DNA of 19,606 nt, taken from contig RMBW01000250.1 in the NCBI GenBank assembly GCA_004009845.1, forward strand, positions 12,930 to 32,535, written 5' to 3'. This document shows positions 16,210 through 19,606 of this stretch, one piece after another (the first letter of the stretch is position 1; each line of letters opens with the position of its first letter). This DNA comes from Davidsoniella eucalypti (taxonomy: Eukaryota > Ascomycota > Sordariomycetes > Microascales > Ceratocystidaceae). Below the pieces are notes generated by a model. It did no database searches. It saw nothing but the letters and a program-made list of their open reading frames with translations, and was not told the origin of the DNA. The position numbers and the translations under genes were made by a program.

Positions 16210-16220
16210 TTGAGACCGAT
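16210..16220 (+). other. Element D primer-binding site, self-priming type
   Basis: TTGAGACCGAT lies two bases after the LTR and is the exact complement of 16144-16154 within the LTR. The same 11 bases are used although the LTR belongs to a different subfamily from B and C. Confidence 0.82.
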
Positions 16221-16523
16221 AACTCTTAAGTTTTTTGTGTCCAAGCGTCTGCTTGCCCTCTCTTCCGTCCAAGCCGTCGCGCTTGCCCTCTCTGTTGTCC
16301 AAGCGTCCCTTGCCTCTCTTCTGTCCAAGCCGCCCGCTTGCCCACTTTTCCTGTCCAAGCCGTCCGCTTGCCCCTTTTCCTGTACAAGCCACCGCTTGAT
16401 TTCTCCTTTGTCCCAAGCGCTTTGCTTGCCTTATATTACGTCCTTCGTCCAAGCCGTTTGCTTGCCCTATTGCACCTGCCTCTATCCGTCCGGCCATCCG
16501 CTCTTCGCACCGTCAAGTCATGC
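16221..16523 (+). repeat. Element D 5' leader: array of eight short hairpins
   Basis: Units of GTCCAAGC-loop-GCTTGCC recur every 22-36 bases, with stem arms at 16242-16246/16251-16255, 16270-16274/16281-16285, 16300-16303/16309-16312, 16326-16330/16336-16340, 16356-16360/16366-16370, 16385-16389/16394-16398, 16414-16418/16424-16428 and 16450-16454/16460-16464. Loops vary (GTCT, CGTCGC, CGCCC, CGTCC, CACC, GCTTT, CGTTT) while the arms stay paired. No coding sequence is seen. Confidence 0.75.
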
Positions 16524-18422
16524 ATGTCTGGCTTGCTATTTCTGTTCTGGGGTCTCCTTGCTACCTAACTCGCTGCGTCTACCACACCTGGCATAACTTG
16601 CCTAGCGCGTGTTTCACCCTGAACCCAACCAGGAACCGGCTGAGGGCTACATCTTGTCCGCCTTGACCTACCTACGAAGCGCCTGGCGCAAACCCGGCTG
16701 GTGTTACCTCGCACTATTCAAGCGCAAGGAGCGCGCCCGTCTGGCTCCCTCCTTGGCTTTTGCCCTTCCACACGCGACGTCCTCGCCCATAAGGAACACT
16801 TTCACGATAACTTGGGCCACCTCTCTTCACCGGTGACTTGTCGGCCACGTCGCCTGTGGTAACCGCGTAATCCGCGAAGCGCGTGCTCGTGCTCACGTCC
16901 TCCCACGTCTCCTCTCCTCCTGTTTCATCGGCATCCCCACGCTCTCCCCCGCGTGATAAGGATGGTAACCCGTGCACGCCTCCCGCGCTCCCCTAGTCGC
17001 TACAAGGGCCGCTGCATATGAAGCTGAGGAACTAATCTCGTACGAGACTAACTCACACCCGACCAACACCGTGCCATCAGTCGCGCTGCCTCTGTTCGAA
17101 GCCTATCCCACTTTGCCCCTGGTGTAGATACCCATTCTCGTCGTCGCCCTTCTGTCAGCCAACACCCTCCCTGACTCTGACTTGGCCCGTCTGGCCGAGA
17201 GCATGGAAATGTCTGTCCGCCACGCGTCGCGTCCTCCATCCCGTGGCCGTCAGCCGACGCGTTCTCCTGGCCTGCCCATTCACGGCGCTCCTCAGCCTGC
17301 CGACAATGCACTGCTCAATGAACTTAGGGAATTGAAGGACACTGTCTCGCTACTGTCCCAATTGGTCATAGAACCATACTGAACCCACTGCTCCCGCCAT
17401 GCCTCCTGTCCCAACTACTGCCGTCACTACCAGAAGACGTTCGAGATCCCGTAGCCGCGTCCGCCCATCTCAGCCTCACCTTATCGAATTTGGAGGCACT
17501 CACGCGGAGTATGAAAACTGGCGAACCCTAGCAATCTTCAAGATGCGAATCGATGGCCGAGCTATAGGCAGACGAGCTAGCACGCACTGCCTACCTGTTT
17601 AGGCCCGACTAGGCTCCGACACGCGTGCCAAACTCAACGAATCTTTGTCTCCATTAGCGACCAGCCAGGCTCATACGACAAGCTGCTAGACAAACTCGAC
17701 CTCATGTTCCGCAGCCGTGCCCGTAAGTCGCAAGCCCGCACTGCTTTCTTTGGTGCTCGCCAGGAGTCCCACGAATCGTTCCTCGACTTCTTCAACCGTT
17801 TCGAAGGGTTAGCTCTGGCGCAGGAATGCAAGACGACGACATGCTCATCGACCTTCTACGTCGCGCCACACGAGAAGAGCTAGTGGTCAAACCACCATCC
17901 TCTGGAGCCTGCCTACTTACAGGGAAGTTACTGAGAGCCTGCTCGACCATTTCAGCCGCCACCATGATTACTACGGTCCTTACACGAAGAAGACTCGCGT
18001 CCTACCCAATACCGAGACAGCGACAACTGGAGAGCGCGTGCCGAGCCCCCTCACGAAGCAATGCTCCTCGTCAAACGCAGCAACCCGTAATGAACAAGCC
18101 ACGTCTCAACCCTACTGAACGCAGTCGCATGCTACGAGAAGGAATTTGTTTCATCTGCTCACAGCCCGGACATATCGCTAATCAATGTCCCTCGCGTCGA
18201 ACTCTACAAGGACCTAAGACCAACAAGGTGCTATCAACGCTATCAACGGCGCCGTTAGTCGGCCGTACGCGACGAGATCCGACCCGCAGTACGCGAAGAA
18301 CTCGCGAAGACGGATCACCTGATGATGGATCGCCTGCTGCCCTCGTCTGAAAGCACCGCCGTGGTGGCCTCTACCAACACGCCCGCCCGGCCACTGATGA
18401 GGATGATCTGATGGATTTTTAG
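16524..18422 (+). pseudogene. gag: Element D gag, diverged and frameshifted
   Basis: The start is placed at ATG 16524: it opens a short hydrophobic peptide (MSGLLFLFWGLLAT) that matches the N-terminus of B and C gag in character and then meets TAA. In other frames the homology goes on: EPAEGYILSAL with KPGWCYLALFKRKERARLA (16609-16836), a poorly preserved stretch, ARLAESM with RGRQP (17182-17382), a capsid-like part (EFGGTHAEYENWR near 17485, MFRSRARKSQARTAFF near 17705) and a CCHC knuckle (CFICSQPGHIANQC, about 18148-18189). It ends in GGATTTTTAG at 18413-18422 as in B and C. Several small indels and stops break it. Both substitutions and indels are frequent, so this part looks truly diverged. 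Confidence 0.85.
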
Positions 18423-18448
18423 GTGACCAGGACAAGTCGCGCCCTGGT
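18413..18448 (+). promoter_or_regulatory. Element D gag-pol recoding signal with covarying stem-loop
   Basis: GGATTTTTAGG (TAG 18420-18422) is followed after three bases by ACCAGG (18426-18431) pairing with CCTGGT (18443-18448). Against B and C the first two pairs have changed from G-C and T-A to A-T and C-G, on both sides. The loop ACAAGTCGCGC is unchanged. The pol frame is open to its ATG at 18491, exactly 72 bases from the -1 codon, as in B and C. Confidence 0.72.
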
Positions 18449-19606
18449 AAGGAGGATACGATGGAAGGCGAACAGATAGTTAGATTAGAGATGGGAGCTA
18501 AGGGAACGTATCTAGATTTATCTATGAATACTTTTCTACGAAGGCTCTCGTCGACAGTGGCTGTCTCTGCCTCGCCGTCGTGCCCCGCGCCTACTCGCCT
18601 ACGCTAACGAAGACTTTACCCATCGAACCTCGTAAGGTATCCCTAGCTGCATCGCAAACCAGTCCCCCCGTCATCACACGAATCGCTCAGTTTACACTAC
18701 ACTTGCCCGACCACCACGAGGACATATGGGCCTACGTCGTCCCCGGCCAGACCGAAGACCTGATACTCGGTCAACGCTGGCTCATTAACCACGACGTGCA
18801 CTTGCACCCTCGTTCCGGACAAATTGAAGTCCCTACGGCCGAAGAACTGACACTGACGAATTCCACAAGCTCTGCGACAACGACGACGACTCGCCATCTA
18901 CCGGATTACACTAGAGGACGTCAACAGAGCATTAGCGCAAAAGGAACAGGAGAGACCTCCACTGCCTGAATGGTTAAGACCCGTAGCCTCTGCCTTCGAG
19001 GCAAAAGCGTCCAAGGACCCTCCGCCGCACCGGCCTGGAGTGGACTTGAAGATCGAGCTGCTGGAAGGAAAGACGTTACCTATACATCGTTGTACCCGTT
19101 GTCTCGCGCAGAGTTGTTGGTGATGCAGAAGACGCTGACGGAACTACTGGCTACTAAATGGATAAAGGACACAAAGTCTGAAGTAGGCTCTCCAGGTGCT
19201 ATTTGTAAAGAAAACCTGGAGGTGGAATTCGTTTCTGCGTGACTACCGCGCAGTCAACGCTATTTCCAAAAAAAGGACTCATACCCCTTACCCCTTATCC
19301 ACGACACACCTTCGGCAAATTTCGGAAGCCAAGTGGGTGTCCCAAGGTAGACGTCATTGCGGGGCGTTCCATCGCATTCGTATAGCCCCTGGCTACGAGG
19401 AGTTAACCGCATTTCGGACTCCCTAGGGGCCTTTGAATGGAACGTGACATCCTTTCGGTTTGACTAATTGCCCTGCCTCTGCTTTTTCTCCAGCGTTACA
19501 AATACAATTCGGTCCTTCGGAAATGGCTAGGCATCAGCTGCAAAGCGCCTACATTGACGAGTGGACATTTACTCGCAGTGGTACTGAGGAAGAGCACAGG
19601 AAGTTA
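18423..19606 (+). pseudogene. pol: Element D pol, N-terminal part (protease to reverse transcriptase), many frameshifts
   Basis: From ATG 18491 (MGAKGTYLDLS) the frame breaks within 20 codons, before the protease VDSG, which is read in another frame. The region after the protease (DHHEDIWAYVVPGQTEDLILGQRW) is well kept, then frames change again and again. The reverse transcriptase part (SLYPLSRAELLVMQKTLTELL, YRAVNAISKK, EELTAFRTP) is present in pieces, and even YIDD near 19552 is split by an indel. From about 19150 to the end the bases agree closely with B apart from more than ten small insertions or deletions, mostly in homopolymers. This looks at least partly like low sequence quality. The gene continues past the window. 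Confidence 0.87.

Larger units (their letters stand above)
16029..19606 (+). mobile_element. Element D: 5' part of a chromovirus-type Ty3/gypsy element, runs off the window
   Basis: D has a 5' LTR, self-priming site, hairpin leader, gag and the first part of pol in the same order as B and C, on the plus strand. It interrupts the LINE; the expected target duplication is CCATA (16024-16028), with its partner beyond the window. The LTR is almost identical to that of A, yet gag and pol are full of frameshifts. Gag is clearly diverged from B and C, while the last part of pol is nearly the B sequence. Confidence 0.9.

Noticed and set aside
1..19606. A and D as the two ends of a single plus-strand element split by the central block
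   Set aside because: The 3' end (A) lies left of the 5' end (D), the flanks differ (B pol against the LINE), and neither joins the other. They are separate insertions.
1..19606. tRNA, rRNA or ordinary host genes between the elements
   Set aside because: Every stretch above about 300 bases is accounted for by element genes, LTRs, leaders or 3' regions; I saw nothing else I could support.

Overview
The window is a nest of retrotransposons; no ordinary host gene is visible. The elements are Ty3/gypsy LTR retrotransposons whose integrase carries a C-terminal chromodomain (chromovirus type). They prime reverse transcription from their own RNA rather than from a tRNA, which is the habit of the fungal Tf1/sushi group. 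With them is one fragment of a non-LTR (LINE) reverse transcriptase. This points to repeat-rich, probably heterochromatic DNA of a filamentous fungus; the species cannot be told from the sequence.

Layout. Element A (1-2064, + strand) enters the window inside pol and ends at its 3' LTR (1886-2064). It sits in the pol of element B. Element B (- strand, 2065-14367) is the host of most of the nest: 5' LTR at 14187-14367, leader, gag from 13850 down to 5497, pol from 5428 down to 2065. B's gag is broken twice: by complete element C (6661-13028, - strand, 5-bp target duplication CTTTC) and by solo LTR E (13096-13274, target duplication GTCTG). C has two identical 181-bp LTRs, an intact 598-codon gag and an intact 1210-codon pol, so it is the youngest and possibly active copy. 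B's 5' LTR abuts a LINE ORF2 fragment (14368-16028, + strand), which is cut on its right by element D (16029 to the window end, + strand). D has a clean 5' LTR but heavily frameshifted gag and pol.

Order of events inferred from the nesting: the LINE first; B into the LINE; A, C and E into B; D into the LINE. Three LTR subfamilies are present: 179 bp in A and D, 181 bp in B and C, and a third, 179 bp, in E.

The most interesting signals are in RNA structure. (1) The 5' leaders of B, C and D carry an array of 7-9 short hairpins with compensatory base changes between units. (2) A stem-loop directly after the gag stop, with paired substitutions between copies and the invariant string GGATTTTTAGG, marks a gag-pol recoding site. 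(3) An 11-nt self-priming pair joins the LTR to the primer-binding site and is the same in both LTR subfamilies that can be tested. Gag also begins with a conserved hydrophobic segment that is unusual for this protein.
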